Assembly: GCF_020740795.1 (NCBI RefSeq)
Contig: NC_067302.1
Location: forward strand, 186,001 to 250,000
Direction: 5' to 3'
Length of the DNA: 64,000 nucleotides
Source: Apus apus
Lineage: Eukaryota; Chordata; Aves; Apodiformes; Apodidae
The notes beneath the pieces were generated by a model that was not told the origin of the DNA, did not search any database, and saw only the letters and a program-made list of their open reading frames with translations. This document shows positions 24,566 to 38,653 of the stretch, piece by piece. Within the stretch, counting starts at the first letter, position 1; the number at the start of each line of letters is the position of its first letter. The position numbers and the translations under genes were made by a program.

Positions 24566-27234
24566 CTGAAAGAAAAAACGCTTAAAATCAATACAAGAGC
24601 TCAGAATGTAAATATTCTCAATGTGTAAGTTAGACTATAAGTGCTTCTATAAATAACTTTTAAATTAAGCACATTTCTGAGTGCTAAATTAGGAAAAAAG
24701 AAACTGAAGAGCCACAGTCAATTTGCTTCAGTTATACAAGGTTTCCAAAAATAGCCTGTTCCCACTAGCTGAGGGAAGGAAGTGCCCTCCTCTCTGGGTC
24801 TGCATAGGCAGTGTGTGCACAACCAGCAGACCCTCTCCCCACACTCATCAGCCACTACATGCTGCCCACGTGGAAGCTCTGGGGCTGTAGAGGTTCATGC
24901 ATGTGCAGGACTTGGGTCCCTGTATACGGACGTGCCCAGGCAGCAGACACCTCTCTTCAGCACTGCACCAGGCTCCGGAGGATACCTTAGAGATGAAGAT
25001 TCAGGAACCATAAACAAGACCTGGAAATCAGAAATGCAACCCACAGCCACGTGGTGGCCACTGAGGACGGGGTAAGGCTCCCCACCTGACTCCCAGACAA
25101 AGGTTGTGACAGCTGCTGCCAGTCAGCTCTGCCCCTCACTGCCCGTACTTCTCATGCAGCCAAGGCTGCTAGTCAGAAATCCTCACCTGGGTTGCAGTCA
25201 CATCCCAATGACACTGTGCTAGCAGAGTTTCAAGTTTCTCCCTCCTGATGTTGTTCTTGGCTGCCAGTCACTTGCCTACCCAGCAGATGAGCAGTTGTGA
25301 ACACGTCTCCCCTCCTTGCTGCCTGACAATGACCAGTGATTGTAGCACATGGGCACACTGATGCACTACATGTAGATCTCTTCCCAGCTCAGCAGGGACA
25401 ACAGCCTGTCTAGTGCTTGGCAGGGAGTAGCAGGGAGGGGGTCCTGAGCAGGCCAGAATGGCTGCTGGGAGGATGTGAAGTCTTCTCTGGTGTTCACCAT
25501 TAGCATCATCCTGTCCTGGACCTGAAGCACATCCCCAGTATGTGCAAGGGCTACTGCAAGCTTCAGGGGAGGGGGTGACTGCACCTCTTTGACCCAGCCC
25601 TTGCTCAGGCTGTCTGCCTTAAAGCAGGACTTGACCTCCAGCATTTTTGTGGAGCTCCCTGTGGAGGAAACACTTAGGAGTTTCCTACTTCATAGTGCCA
25701 AGATGTGAAAAGCAGGATGTGGGGAGGAGACGGGGCTGGGAGGGCAAGAGCAGCAGCACCCAATGCGAAGCCTTGGGCTTGGGTGATTCATGTCCTGCCC
25801 AGGCTACCCCCAGGGACCTGTCACACACACCAGGCAATGGGACACACCTGGCAACCTGCTACCCCTCTCTTGAAGGACCTCCTTCACTGTGCATGGGGGT
25901 TACAGACCTCTTTGGTCTCATGCACCTCAGGCAATTGAAAGGAACACTGCAAAGAGCACCGAGAGAGAAGCATCAGTGTCCTGTGCACAGGCACACACGC
26001 CTGTCCCCTCCTTCACCACCACAATCACATCCTGCTCCTGGACCACCCTCGCTCCTGCTGCCCACAGACTGCAAAGGCCACCTGGGCCACAGCCCTGTGG
26101 CATAGCTGCCTGCAGGAAGGAACGGCCATTCAGACCCCCTGCAGGATCCCACCAAGAAACATCACCAGAGGGTCACAGGAAAGGTCAAAGCAAGCAGCTT
26201 CACAGGGCCCTGAAAACAAAGGCCTGTTCCCAGAAGGCCTCAGAGCAGGGAGTTAATGGTTAACCAGGTATCAGCCACCCATGGAGAAATGAGAGCAGCC
26301 TCAATCCCAGGACACAGCTGTTGGAGCTTGGCAAAGGTAGACATGCAGCAGGGCTGGTGGCAGCGCTGGTTTTCAGGCTGTAGCTCCTGCAGGTTGTTTC
26401 TGCAGAGCTCACGGGAGGGTTGTGTGTGATATGCAAGAGTCACACCAGCCAGGAAAGAGGTGGCTCTGGATGCAACAGGCTCCTCACCACAGAGACACCA
26501 AGGTGGCTCAGCAAGCTCTGCCACTGGAACCAGTCCCACAGCCTCCTTGGTGGCAAGGGCTGGGAAATGAAGAGCTGCCTCAGCAGACTATTGTGCAAAG
26601 GGGTGAGACAGGGGCTGCTCTTCCCTTTCCTCCATCATCTTCTGTATCCCAATATTCCTGCAGCATCAGCTGCCACCTGGATGGAGTAGCACCCTCCTCT
26701 CTCACACACACAGCACCCTGGGGAAGCCACACCTTGGAGGCCAGTAGAGGCTCAAGCTCCGTGAGCAACTGGGTGCAGAGAGATGACCTTGCCCTGAAGA
26801 CATCAGGCTTCTGCAGAAACAATCTTCCTGGGAGGTGACATGGGGTCGACCAATGCAGTCTCCACAAGGAAGGAAGGGCACAGATCCCAGCGAAGGGACT
26901 CAACAATTGCTGGTGAGCCATCCATCTTGTTACTCCACCAAACCATGCTCCTAAAGTTGGTTCCTGCAGAGTGTGGACCATGGCTACTAGCATGTCTTCT
27001 TGTCTGTCAGGATAATGCTGGGTGAAAAGCTCAGTGTGGGCCAGGAGTCAGGCTGTAGACACGTTGTCACAGCTCACGGGTCACCCAAAGCAGGACAGGG
27101 ATGTTGGGACTGAGTCACTTATCTCTGTGGATGTCAGAGGCTGCTCAGATGCCCAGAGGAGAACCTGATTTAGAAGGAAACACTCCAATATTCAAATGAA
27201 GCAGAAAACTGAACTGAGCAATTAACTGCAAAAA

Positions 27235-28035
27235 TTAATTACTAGTGGCATCCCTTAGGGGCTGATGATGTTTAATGTCTTTATTAACAACAAAGATGAG
27301 GGGACAGAGCACACTCAGTAAGTTTGGGGGAACTGGGAAGGAAGTGTGGCTGGAGGGCAGGGCTGCTCTTCACAGGGACCTGGACAGGCTGGAGAAAGGG
27401 GTGGACAGCAGCCTCAGCAAAAAGAATTCTGAGTCCTGCTCCTGTGGCACTGGGACAGCCTGAGGATAATGGCTAGAAAGCAGCTTCATAAAAAGGATTT
27501 GGGGAGTCCTGGAAGACCAAAAGTTGAACAGAGTTCAGCAGTGTTTCCCTCTGGTTGAGAAAGCTAACCACAGACTGGGCTGTGTCAGCAACTATGCAGC
27601 CAGCAGGTCAAGGATGGTGATCCCTCCTCTCTGGCTCTTGTGGTGCCACATCTAGAGTGCAGCGTCTGCTGTGGGACTGCCCGGTACAAGACACAGATGC
27701 ACTGGGCTGAGTTCAGCAGAGGCCACCTGGATGGCCATGGGCTGGAGATGTGGACATATAAGGAGAAACTGAAGGAGCTGAGTTTACTCAGCTTGAAGAA
27801 AAGACAATGACCTTTTGTTGCCAGCAGCTACTGAACAGGAGGGTGTAGAGAAGACAGTCAGGCTCTCCTCTGAGGCACACAGTTAAAGAAGCAAAAGATA
27901 CAAGGTGCAAGAAGAAAAATTCCAAGTGAGTGATCAAACACTGGAACAGAGCCCCAGAGAGGCTGTGGGACATCCATCCACAGAGTTACTCAGAGCTCTA
28001 CCAGAGGCAGCCCTAGAACTCTTCAATACCCCCCA
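27235..28035 (+). mobile_element. Old decayed CR1 LINE ORF2 and 3' part
   Basis: Seen: the order of CR1 blocks from GVPQGLMMFNVFINNKDEGTEHTQ-like text (27245-27320), LDRLEKGVDSS (about 27384), a KLNRVQQCFPLVEKANHRLGCVSNYAASRSR-like stretch (27520-27615) and LKELSLLSLKKR (27770-27810), to RLWDIHPQSYSELYQRQP near the 3' end. It is much more diverged than the other copies and lacks a clear tail. It is antisense to LUZP1. Confidence 0.8.
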
Positions 28036-28236
28036 AGCTGACAAGATTTACTTCAACAGATAAGAGAGGCTCAATCTAATTAGCTTAGTAAGGAGATGTA
28101 AAGCAAAATATTCTACAAACAAATACAGTGAGAGAAAGCATCCATGAGAAGTCTTCTGGCAGAAGGCCCTTTAACTTCTTGACATAGCCAGAACTAACCC
28201 AAATGCTTGGAAATAAAACCTAAACAAATTAGTATT

Positions 28237-28251
28237 AAAAAAAAAAAAAAA
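28237..28251. repeat. Poly-A homopolymer, 15 bases
   Basis: Uninterrupted A run in the LUZP1 intron. Confidence 0.85.
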
Positions 28252-29936
28252 GTGCACATTTATAAAATTGGGGGGAATCAGCCAACAAAAAATATTATCT
28301 TAGATGTAGTGGCTGCTTTAAATTGGTCATGCTTTGAATGAGGGCTTGGACCAGAGACCTCCAAGGATACTCCAACCCAAGTTACTCCGGCTGTTCATGA
28401 CTGTTCTTCTACAGTCTGTCACTGGTACCAAAATATCAGAAGGAATGGTGCAGGATTCAAACACTGGGATTATTGTTAATGCTAATTAATATTGTTGGGG
28501 GATTTTTAAATAGGATTTGTTAAATAAATCTGATAAGGCAATAACTTCCTCAGCTTTTAACAGTACTGAAAAATCTGACATGGGTGTATGGACTTCAGAA
28601 TTATCTTTTTGGAAAATGAGCAGTTCTCATTCTAGCTCTGTTTTACATTTTTAGCAAAAAACAGGAAGCAAAGGGGCTGATTATTTTCACATACAGCAAA
28701 AAACCTGTGGCAGGGGAAAATATAATAAAGACAGTTCAGCTAAACAGAGTCACCCGAGTCACTGATAAAGTGACTGTAAAGGGCCATATCCTGGAAATAC
28801 GGACAAGGTTAAAATGGTCACGGCAGAAATCTTAACTACAGAAGCAGCTGATGTCCTGCTGCAGCTCAGAGGACAACTCACTTGGCTGTATCAGCAGGGA
28901 ATACTGAGTAGAAGTATGACAGGAGAAATGAGATTATTTTGTATGCAGTATAGAACTGTGTATTTACACACCCAAGTCTGATGCATCTCACCTTGTTTCA
29001 GTAGTGAAACAGCAAAAGTGACACCTACAAATTACTCTTTACTCTTCTAGATTCAAAGAGAAAAAGATACTCAGTTGTCTTCATCTGACCTTTTCAGGGA
29101 GACAGGACTTTCCACACCGTGAGAGGAATCACCCTTTGAGGGTGACACTGACAATGAAGAGAATGTAGACGTAGGCTCAGGCAAAGATTTCTGGATGGGA
29201 GTTGTCACCCCTGGGAATTGTTCCCCTCTCTCCATGGGCCATGCATCAAAAACACAAACCGAAACTTTTGGAAAACCTGAGGAAAGTTTTGGAAAACCTC
29301 AGAAAAGTAGTCATGGATGCTTTTTTACCTTTTAAAACTCTAAGAAATCCCTAATTTCACCTGAACAACATAGGCTCTTGGCTGCATTAAGCCAAGAGCC
29401 ACAATAACATCCATCTGCATTTGAGTTCTTGAAAAAATAATACCTTCTGATGAGGCAAACAGGAAGTCTGGGGAGTATCAAACTATCTGTTATTCAAAGT
29501 AAATATCAAGGCAAAACATGTGGCTGGTGAATACCTACAGGAAGAAAAGATTTTGTCTGATCTGAAAGGTTCTTTATGATAGCACATTAATCCAAAACCC
29601 AGTTTCACAAGAGTGAAACAATTTAACCAATTAGGCACACAATTTAACTGATTCAAAGTAGTAACTTACTAACAAACACTGCACTGATGTTACCAGGATT
29701 CACTGTTTACTCATTCTGATTTATCATTGGGTTTTCTGGTCTTTGTCAACAAGTACATGTATGTCCTAACTTTATTTTTAGTTCTCAATATACCCCTGTT
29801 TAGTACATATTGTCTTTCAGGGCTTTTCTGACTGTATTATTTTGGCCAAGACATCCTGTTAAATGGCTGTAAGAATTCAGTATTTGGGACATTCACTAGA
29901 GCACTTTCCTAACTCTCAATTACCCTTCAGGTTCTC

Positions 29937-29955
29937 TTTTTTTTTTTTTTTTTTT
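29937..29955. repeat. Poly-T homopolymer, 19 bases
   Basis: Uninterrupted T run on the plus strand, so A on the sense strand of LUZP1. Confidence 0.9.
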
Positions 29956-31686
29956 CTGCACACTCAGTTTTGCTCATTGTTATCTACAGTTTTATGAAAA
30001 CACCTCTTTAGCAGCATTATTGGATCTTACCTTCCACTGGAACTATATGATCTTGTCTGCACAAAACACACACAGTGAGTTCACAGCTGTGCTTGGAGGC
30101 AAAAAAACTTCTAGCTAGGAACATTTGTGCTTATTGAAACACTCAATGAATTGTGAGATAACAAACTTTTATTTAAGGTACAGCAATTAAATGACTTCTA
30201 CTTGAGACCCACACAGATAATCTCTGCCAGAACTCCTCAGGATTGTGACACTTTCTCTCCAAATGCACAGAAGCACCTTAACCTGCTGTTCTCTCTGCTA
30301 TGCCAAGACAAAAATGCTGTCATGCATGTCTGTCACATGCTAGAAGACCCTGCTGTCTCTTATATAGAAACATTTTGCACTTAATTTTTTTTTTTTAAAT
30401 CTTTTTGCTTGTGCTTTTATACCAATAGTACAACATCCCCCACTGCAGTAGAGGAAGCCCGGACCCTCAGCAGTGGCACTGCTGATCTTCCACAGTGCCC
30501 ATTCTCAAAAGGGTCACGTCACATCATGTACTCAGCCTTACCCAATCCTAAAGAGGAATGAGAATTATTTCTATTTTGGCCTACAGCCACTTACATTCAT
30601 TTGCTCTTGAAGCTGTAGGGGTTTCCTGTAGGCCCTGGAGAGCAGCACTCATCCCAGGCAGTAGAACCTCAATAGGTTCAAACACAGCTGTAATCAGAGA
30701 TAAGAACAGCAATTTCCACCATTGTAGTTGGAGTCCTTCAGGTCCTTCACACTCTCAAATCCACACAGGCTAAGAGTTTTGCATTCCTCAGCTGATGGGT
30801 GGTCTAGTTTCAGGGGAGGAGCAGAGCAGGGCTATTGTGCATGCTCTGGTGAATGGGGTGTACACCTGATAGTACTTCCTCCACCTCCCCAACAGCAGGG
30901 GTGAGTTTAGATCCTCCCTGTTCTGTTTTCTGCTAAATTATTACTTGGAATACCCGTGGGAACTATATTTTTGCACTGAGCACAATGCTGGGAGTGTTTG
31001 CACACACCTGGGGAAAGCAAGCCTTGGGCAATGCAGGACTCCAGACTATGTATTCAAATTGCATTAGGAGGCTGACAGTCACTTCAGGCATAAGAACAGC
31101 TCTGGAAACAGCTCTACATCAGCAAAACCTGGGGTAGCAAGGGGGTTCCTTGTAGCAGTCTCAAATAGTCAAGCAGGTGAGGGAGGAATTGATTAGACTA
31201 CACTATGGTTCTAATGCTTACTCTTTCACCTGAAGTACAGGTCAGGTCTGTTAGCTGGATTCTGCCCCATGTGCATATCCATCTGCAGTTTTAATTAAAG
31301 AGTTTCTGGTGCTGGATACAAGGGAGTGTGAACTTGCCATGCTCAGATGCAGCAATGCTGCTGATGATTAATGCTTGTATCACAGCTCAACATGGTGAAA
31401 GAACCATAGGGATTTTTCTCCCCTGCCCCAAGGTGGAATGGGCTGGGAGGAGTCCAGCATGTCATTCTTCATTTGTCAAGTAAAATTTCTCTGCCATTTA
31501 TATAGAAAAAGGACATGGGTGTCACCAATTGCAGCAGATGAGGATGCTGTGGCAGGTGCCTTCAGTCAGAGAAGGAAGTAAAAATTTCCTTTATTTGATT
31601 TTGCCTTTTATGAGCTCCTTCCAGCACCTGGTTCTTGACCCCACACAATAACACATGGTCATTGGAAGAGGAGAAAAATACTCCAG

Positions 31687-31716
<30 letters not shown>
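31687..31716. repeat. Poly-A homopolymer, 30 bases
   Basis: Uninterrupted run of 30 A, the longest in the window. No retrocopied gene is recognisable upstream, and birds have few A-tailed retrocopies, so it is probably slippage-grown sequence. Confidence 0.95.
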
Positions 31717-31719
<3 letters not shown>

Positions 31720-34700
31720 TATAAAACAAGATATTCAGACTAAGTAAGAATCAGAGTTCACTATGTGTCATCAACCTCACATGCCACTTGCAGGCACCTG
31801 ACAACCTCCTGGGCAGCTGAAGACAGGCATGATGTATTTGTTTGCACAGGGTGAGGGAAGGGGCACTCTGGCCCCACTGAACACAAAGGCAAAATGCCAA
31901 GTGACTTTTAAGAATGCCTGTATTCTAAGGGATGAGCTGTCCCAGAAATGTCTGCATCTACTGGGAGAAGAAATTCTCAAAGTCAAAACAAGTTCAAAAA
32001 TATGTAAGTGGTTTGAATATTGACTAATTCAATGCTAGACTAGAGACATGAAATAATGAGAGCAGCCAAAAATAACCACATCAATTACAACGCTGATGGA
32101 GACTAGAACAAAGACACCAAATAGCATCTACAGAATGTGTGGGAGACTGCAGGCTCTGCAGATGCAGGAGAAGATCTGGCATGTCACCAAGTCACACTGA
32201 CCCTACGCCAACACTCCAACCACCCATCAAACTCCTCAGTGCTGCTCTGCTCCTGGCCTTATAAAAGGAATTTTTCTACACAGAGCTGGCAGGGCCAATG
32301 TGAAAGAAGCAGAGCATAAAGCCACTCCCCATTGCTCACAGCAGATGCTTTGAGCAGCACTGGGGTTTGAGCAGAGACGGCTGCTGTTGCTTTACTGTGC
32401 ACAGCAGAGATTTTGCTTTTCTCTACAAAGCTGATATCACTCACCTCATGCTCCCCTTGGAAATCACTGCTTGACTCATGCTGGAAAGACTCACAAGTAA
32501 AGTCTCACTGGGATCAGGTCTGATAATTCAGTGACTAGGTGCAGCATCTTCCTTCCAGCAATACACAATGGTGTTAACCTGCATAAGCACCAAAGAGAGC
32601 CCTGCAGCCTGGGGCACCTTTATCCTGGGAATCCCATGGCAAGGAGGATGTTACCTGTACTCTGGAGCTCTTTAGCAGAAATGGATTGATACATTCAAAG
32701 ACCCAGGTACAAAAAAATGTCTTGTACATGCAATAGACAAGTTAGGTATTTTGACAAGCTCTGCATTTGCCTTATATTTTAATTCAACAATCCATTTTTT
32801 AATGTATTGCAAGCAAGCAGAAGAGGTGGTGGGACAACTGAGGGCCTCATCACATCACAGAACTCAAGAACTACCTTCCCAGTTTCTTCATGCTGTTTCA
32901 AGAAAAATGCCCAATCTTGCACTGGAATCAAAGCTGAAGAAGATGTTTTTAGTCTCTGACTCAGTGTCCCATGCTGCTACTTGTGCTGTCCTCAGAAACA
33001 CATTTTACTGTCACATTTGATTTCACAAACACTATGCAGGCATCTCTCCAGCAAGTCACGAACTTGGCAGCATCCTGCCAATGGCATGGGAAAAGCTGCT
33101 CCAGCTCAGTGGTGCCTTTGGAATATTTATTGGACAGGAGGTCTTCTATCTCCTTCACCCTTCCATCTTTCCCTCCCACCTCCATCAGGCTCAGCATTGC
33201 AAGGGCTTCAGGGATCATAACTGTCACCATCACTTCTATTCACCCACATAACTTGTGCTAGAGTCAAGGTGTTGCCTGGAGCTGAACCACCCATGGGTTG
33301 GCTGAAAGCCACAGGATCCGAACTTTGGGACAACCTCAGACTAACTGAAGTTTGCCAACTGTCCTTGCACAAGACCAGCACTTTGTTACTGTTTTATTTG
33401 TGCTCAGCTGTCTTTGTTTTTTATCTCTCCAGAATTGCCACTTTTGAGGAAGGCCCCCTTTGGACTCCTCACAGATAGTGCAGAATTTATTAAGATATTG
33501 GTTCAGTGTTAACAACAGTACAAACCCCAGTGTATTAGAGAAGGAATGTAAAGCAAGAGGAAAAACTTTATATGCATCTCAGAAAAGCTGCTTATAAGGA
33601 GACTGCCCAGGATCAGCCCCTCCAGCCTGAAACAGAGACTGCTGATGGGGGCAGGAGGTACTAATACAGAGCCATAAAAATCAGGTGTTTGCTGCTATCC
33701 TTAAACCACAAACTGATGGCATCAGCTGGAATGACTGCAGGAAAGCTGAGAGCAAGCAGCAAAACCAATGGAAATTGCCACCTGCAGGATATTGTGAATG
33801 CCCAAAGTTTATACCGACCCAGAAAATTATTTGAAAAATTAATAGCAGAAAATTTCAAAGATTATTGAATTCAAAGAACACAAAGTCCTATGACTCAGAA
33901 AGTCCCTGGAAGTGGGCAGGGGAAAAATCATGCTGTATATTAGCTAGTCTTGTGCTCCTCCCCAACACCTGCCTTTGGCCACTGGTGCAGCTAGGATGCT
34001 GAGGAGATAGGTACCTGATCTACAGTGCTCTCTCCTCTGTTCCTTTTCTTCTGTTCCACATCACTTCAGTGTACCTCCGTCTATTTCTCAAACTTCCATT
34101 TTCTCTAGATATTTAGCATACAGTAAAAGCTCCTCTCAGACCTATCTTCCACATTGTCACTTTAACAAGCCTGCCTCCTATACTTGCTCTTCTAACCCCT
34201 TCATCTGGACACCACAAATCTTAACCTTCAAGCACAGCTCTATTCCCTCCACCCTCTTCTGTCATGCTTGTGCTGAAGGCTGGGACAGTAATATTGGCTC
34301 CAGTTCTTGCTGGCATTTTCACTCCCTCTTCCCATCCTGTTGCCTTCTGCTTGTCTCTGATTGGGCTCACTCTGCTCAACACACTGCTTCTGCTTGTACG
34401 TGCTGTTATGCTGGGGAACTCCTTGCTGCAGGATGTTGTGAAAGCTAAAAAGCTAAAAATCCTCATGATTTCGTAAAGCAACAACTAGACAAATTCACAG
34501 AAGAAAAATCCCTCAAGGTCGTACATACAGGGACAGGGACCCACTCCTAGCTCAGCAAGTCTCTAAGCCAAAACTTGGAGGCTGGGAGAATCCTCTGGCC
34601 CGCATCACCCCACACTTCCCTTGTCCCTCTCTTCCTTCCTGGAAGTCCATTTGTAGCCATGGCTGGAGATGGGACATAGAGTGGGGAAACCTCTGCTCTC

Positions 34701-36957
34701 ATCCAGTACAGCTCTTATAATCTTCTTTGGCACTTGCATTGTCCTGTCCCAAACACCTACTCAGATCAGATGGAACTAATACCGCACATCTGTCAAGTGC
34801 CACGCTACAAACGGCCTAAGTACCCAAAAGCATAAACCCACACAATTTATTGTCCAGCAACATCTACAGAGCTGGGAAAGGCATCCCTGCTATGATACAC
34901 CTAATCAGATAAGCTTCAACTACTCATAACCATCTCAAAATCATTTTAATCATTCATGTAGGCAGCTTTAACCTTCACATTCTTCCTAGCATTATGCTTG
35001 AGAGCCACATGGGCACCCATACATCTCTTTGGCGTGAAAATTACAGCGTATTGTATGTTTCTCTGCACCCGGGCTGATACAGGGTATACTGCACTCTCCT
35101 AGCAGGGTGCTGGGAGGACATCCGAGACAGCTCCTTTGCAGGAACATTCCTTGGATTGCTGTGAGCTTTCCTGGCCAAAAGCCCGGCTCAGCCATTCAGA
35201 TGTTTCCCCATGGAATCCTACAGATACTCCAGAAAATGGGGATTGCTCAGAAAACTGGTTATTGTTGTGACTTTCTTCCTGGAAGAGCTCAATCAATGAA
35301 GTTTATAAGTGCTAAACCAAAAGTTTTTAGATCATGCACCACAAGAACAGCTTGGGGAGTTGCCATAGCTACTGACAGCTACTGAACCATCTGTTTTCTG
35401 CTTTGGACAAAAATGAAAGGACAGGCAGGCAACCAGCCTGTGTGTGGGTCCCTTCCCAGCCTTGGCACAGAAACACAATTCAGCAAACTCCCAGCAGATC
35501 TCAAAACAGTTTTGGAAAAGGAAAGTGTATCCATTCAAAAGATGCTACACTTCACATCTGCACCTGTGTCTGGAGGCCAAGACAGCAATGTGGCTGCAGG
35601 GCAAGGCCATGTGGGGAAACTAAGCAGAAAACAACCATCTAACATCTCCCAGTGTGCTGTTCAACAGTGCAATTAGAGAACAACAGGATGCATTTCTCAT
35701 CCCCAAGCACAGAGCCCCAGCTATCCCCAGTGTTCATTATGATATGGTGTGCTCCTAACCTTGCTATACATGCCCAAATTTTTTCCTCTAGGACCAGAAG
35801 GTCTGCAGTCCTCGTAATTTGAAGTGTATTTCAGAAGCAAGCAGTAGCTCTGCTAATCATCCTGAAGTGCAGGGCCCTAGGTTGCTTGTTGCTGCCAGGG
35901 AGCAACTCTGAACACCACAGTGGTATGCTTGATTCACCCAAAAAAGGCTGTACAGCATCACACTGAAGCCAAACCCACTGCTGTTAGGCTTCCCCAGCAG
36001 CCCTGACTTGTCTGTTGATGCACTGCTGCACAACTAGTCCCATAGCCTATTTTCAACATAATTTTGGATAAACCAAAATAAAGCAGTATTTAAAAAAAAT
36101 CTGTTGCCACAGCAAAGGCTCTCTGGCCCTCAGACCATCCAATAGCGCTCCAGAAAGAACTGTCACTTTCCCGGCTTTCTGAGCTAGCGCACTCAAGGAG
36201 ACACCTGTTGATAGTATTTGTTCAAGGATTCCCCAAAGTCCTCTTTCTTCTAAGAGTCCATTTGTCACAAGGTTTACTCACAAGTTGTCTTTCCTGAGGT
36301 GCACACTGATGAACCAAGTTTCCTTGCTTGTGTTGCAATCTGGATTCCCACACTGCACTGCTTCAGCCATTTAAACAAGTAATGGGTTTGTTGCCACTTG
36401 GTCAGAGATGTCCCAAGCTGTGCTAACACTGCAGCTGCTGGAGCAGTGTGTGCTCACTGAATTGGATCTGGTGTCTTCTCATTCCCAACTGTTTGTTCCC
36501 CCTTGCTATTCACACTCACACACTTCTATTCCAAGCATTCATGCAGAGCTTATCTGGGCTAAAATTAACCTCATTAAGGTAAGAAACAGTGGACAGAAAA
36601 ATGTTTGTCACAGCACAAAAGAGTACAATGTGTGAACAAGGGTGAAAGTAAGCAGCATAGGAGCAAGAAAGGAAGGCACCATTTCTCCATTAGTGAGACT
36701 TCTGATTGCCCACAGCTGCCAGGAGCATTTCTTAAGGAAAACAGTGACAAAGCTCCCACCTACACAAGCACTTCAGCAGAAATGGGTTTAACTCCAGAAA
36801 GCTTAATGGATCTGCACTGCTACTTCCTTCCTGCTGGTCAGATTGGAGAGGTTCATCCAGACTTGATGTAGTTGGAAACCAGTTTCAATAAAAGTTTCAA
36901 CAGCCAAGTAGTGGATTTTACAAACTGGGAGTGCATTGGTTACATCTTGATGTTACG

Positions 36958-37017
36958 TTGGCCCATCCCTGGAAACATTCAGGGTCAGGTTGGATAGGGC
37001 TCAGAGAGGCCTGATAT
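36958..37017 (+). mobile_element. Very short CR1 LINE fragment
   Basis: About 60 bases matching the CR1 3' coding block (CCATCCCTGGAAACATTCAG followed by GTCAGGTTGGATAGGGCTC). It ends before the tail. Confidence 0.75.
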
Positions 37018-37514
37018 GTTTTTTTTTTTCTCTTCAGTGAACTCTCTTTTAGGGAGCAGCAAGTTTTCCGGCCAGTGGACTGATAATGCTGGGATATTTA
37101 TGTTACAGCTGAGAGACCAGGGACACTTCGCTCTGCTTGTATGCTACAGGAGCAGAAGAGTTATAACTGCAACCCCCCTGTAGGGAGGAGCGGACCAGAT
37201 GGACAGCAAATTGACCCAAGTATTCCATTCCATGTATCCACATGAGCTTGGTGTGAGGTCAGGGATCATGGAAGTCAAACCCCTTCCTGCTTCTTCTCCC
37301 CTTCTCTCCTTTCCATGGCTGGTGTCCAGGGAGGACTCTGTCTGTCCATCCCCGTTGATCCCCAGGCCCGTGCATCCCTGTCCCTCATCTCTCCCCTCAG
37401 CTCCTGGCTGCTCTGCCCTCTCTCCAGCAGCTCCGGGACATTTTGGGGCTGCTCACAGCTCAGGAGATGCTGGGGGAGCTGCTGGGGTGGGGAGGCAAGA
37501 GGGGTTTGCACATT

Positions 37515-38653
37515 AGGTGGATAGATGATGGTAGAGTGGTAGATGTGGTTTATCTTTATTTCAGTAAAGCATTTGACACCGTCTCCCACAGTATCCTTGT
37601 AGATAAGTTGATCAAGTATGGGTTTGATGATCAGGCAGTGAGGTGGATCAAGAACTGGTTGAAAGGAAGAAGTCAGAGAGTTGTAGTCAATGGGGCAGAA
37701 TCTGGTTGGAGGCCTGTGACTAGTGGAGTCCCTCAGGGGTCAGTATTGGGACCGGTGTTGTTGAACATCTTCATCAACGACCTGGATGAGGGTACAGAAT
37801 GTACCCTCAGCAAGTTTGCTGATGACACCAAGCTAGGAGGAGTGGCTGACACACCAGAAGGCTGTGCTGCCATTCAGAGAGACCTAGACAGGCTGGAGAC
37901 TTGGGCAGGGAAAAACCTGATGAAGTTCAACAAGGGCAAGTGTAGAGTTTTGCATTTGGGGAAGAAAAATGCCACGTACCAGTACAGGTTGGGGGCTGAT
38001 CTGCTTGAGAGCAGTGTAGGTGAAAGGGACCTGGGGGTCCTGCTAGACAGGAGGATGACCATGAGCCAGCAATGTGCCCTTGTGGCTAAGAAGACCAATG
38101 GCATCCTGGGGTGCATTAGAAAGGGTGTGGTTAGTAGGTCAAGAGAGGTTCTCCTCCCCCTCTATTCTGCATTGGTGAGGCTGCATCTGGAGTATTGTGT
38201 CCAGTTCTGGGCCCCTCAGTTCAGGAAGGACAGGGAACTGCTGGAAAGAGTCCAGTGCAGAGCCACAAAGATGATGAAGGGAGTGGAACATCTCCCTTAT
38301 GAGGAAAGGCTGAGGGAGCTGGGTCTCTTTAGTTTGGAGAAAAGGAGACTGAGGGGTGACCTCATCAATGTTTACAAATACGTAAAGGCTGAGTGTCAAG
38401 AAGACGGATGCAAATTGGAGCATAGGAGGTTTAAGGTGAATATCAGAAAAAATTTTTTTACTGTGAGAGTGACAGAGCACTGGAACAGGCTGCCCAGAGA
38501 GGTTGTGGAGTCTCCTTGGCTGGAGACATTCAAGACCCGCCTGGACACGTTCCTGTGTGATGTGCTCTGGGTGACCCTGCTCTGGCAGGGGGGTTGGACT
38601 AGATGATCTTTCGAGGTCCCTTCCAACCCCTAGGATTCTATGATTCTATGATT
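37515..38653 (+). mobile_element. Well-preserved 5'-truncated CR1 LINE with open ORF2
   Basis: This is the best-preserved CR1 of the window. Seen: an open frame runs unbroken from 37443 to 38606 (387 residues; roughly the first 25 are flanking). It contains [17 protein letters not shown], the [20 protein letters not shown] block and the catalytic FADD motif (37815-37826). It continues through [61 protein letters not shown] and the C-terminus [17 protein letters not shown] standard 3' UTR and tail TCTATGATTCTATGATTC follow. The endonuclease and RT N-terminus are missing, so it cannot move on its own. The intact frame points to a fairly young insertion. It lies antisense in the LUZP1 intron. 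Confidence 0.96.

Larger units (their letters stand above)
28252..36957. other. Intron interior without a recognised gene
   Basis: About 8.7 kb with no confident transposon or exon. A vague CR1-tail resemblance at 28340-28385 (TTGGACCAGAGACCTCCAAGG) may be a very old copy. Homopolymer runs at 29937-29955 and 31687-31716 are listed. Open frames here are short and lack motifs. Confidence 0.4.

Noticed and set aside
25647..26838. Cluster of overlapping 60-150 codon frames
   Set aside because: The sequence is moderately GC-rich, and the frames overlap on both strands with no motifs and no supporting splice signals.
31687..31716. Poly-A runs as tails of processed pseudogenes
   Set aside because: No gene-like sequence precedes the runs, and CR1 machinery does not normally make A-tailed retrocopies.
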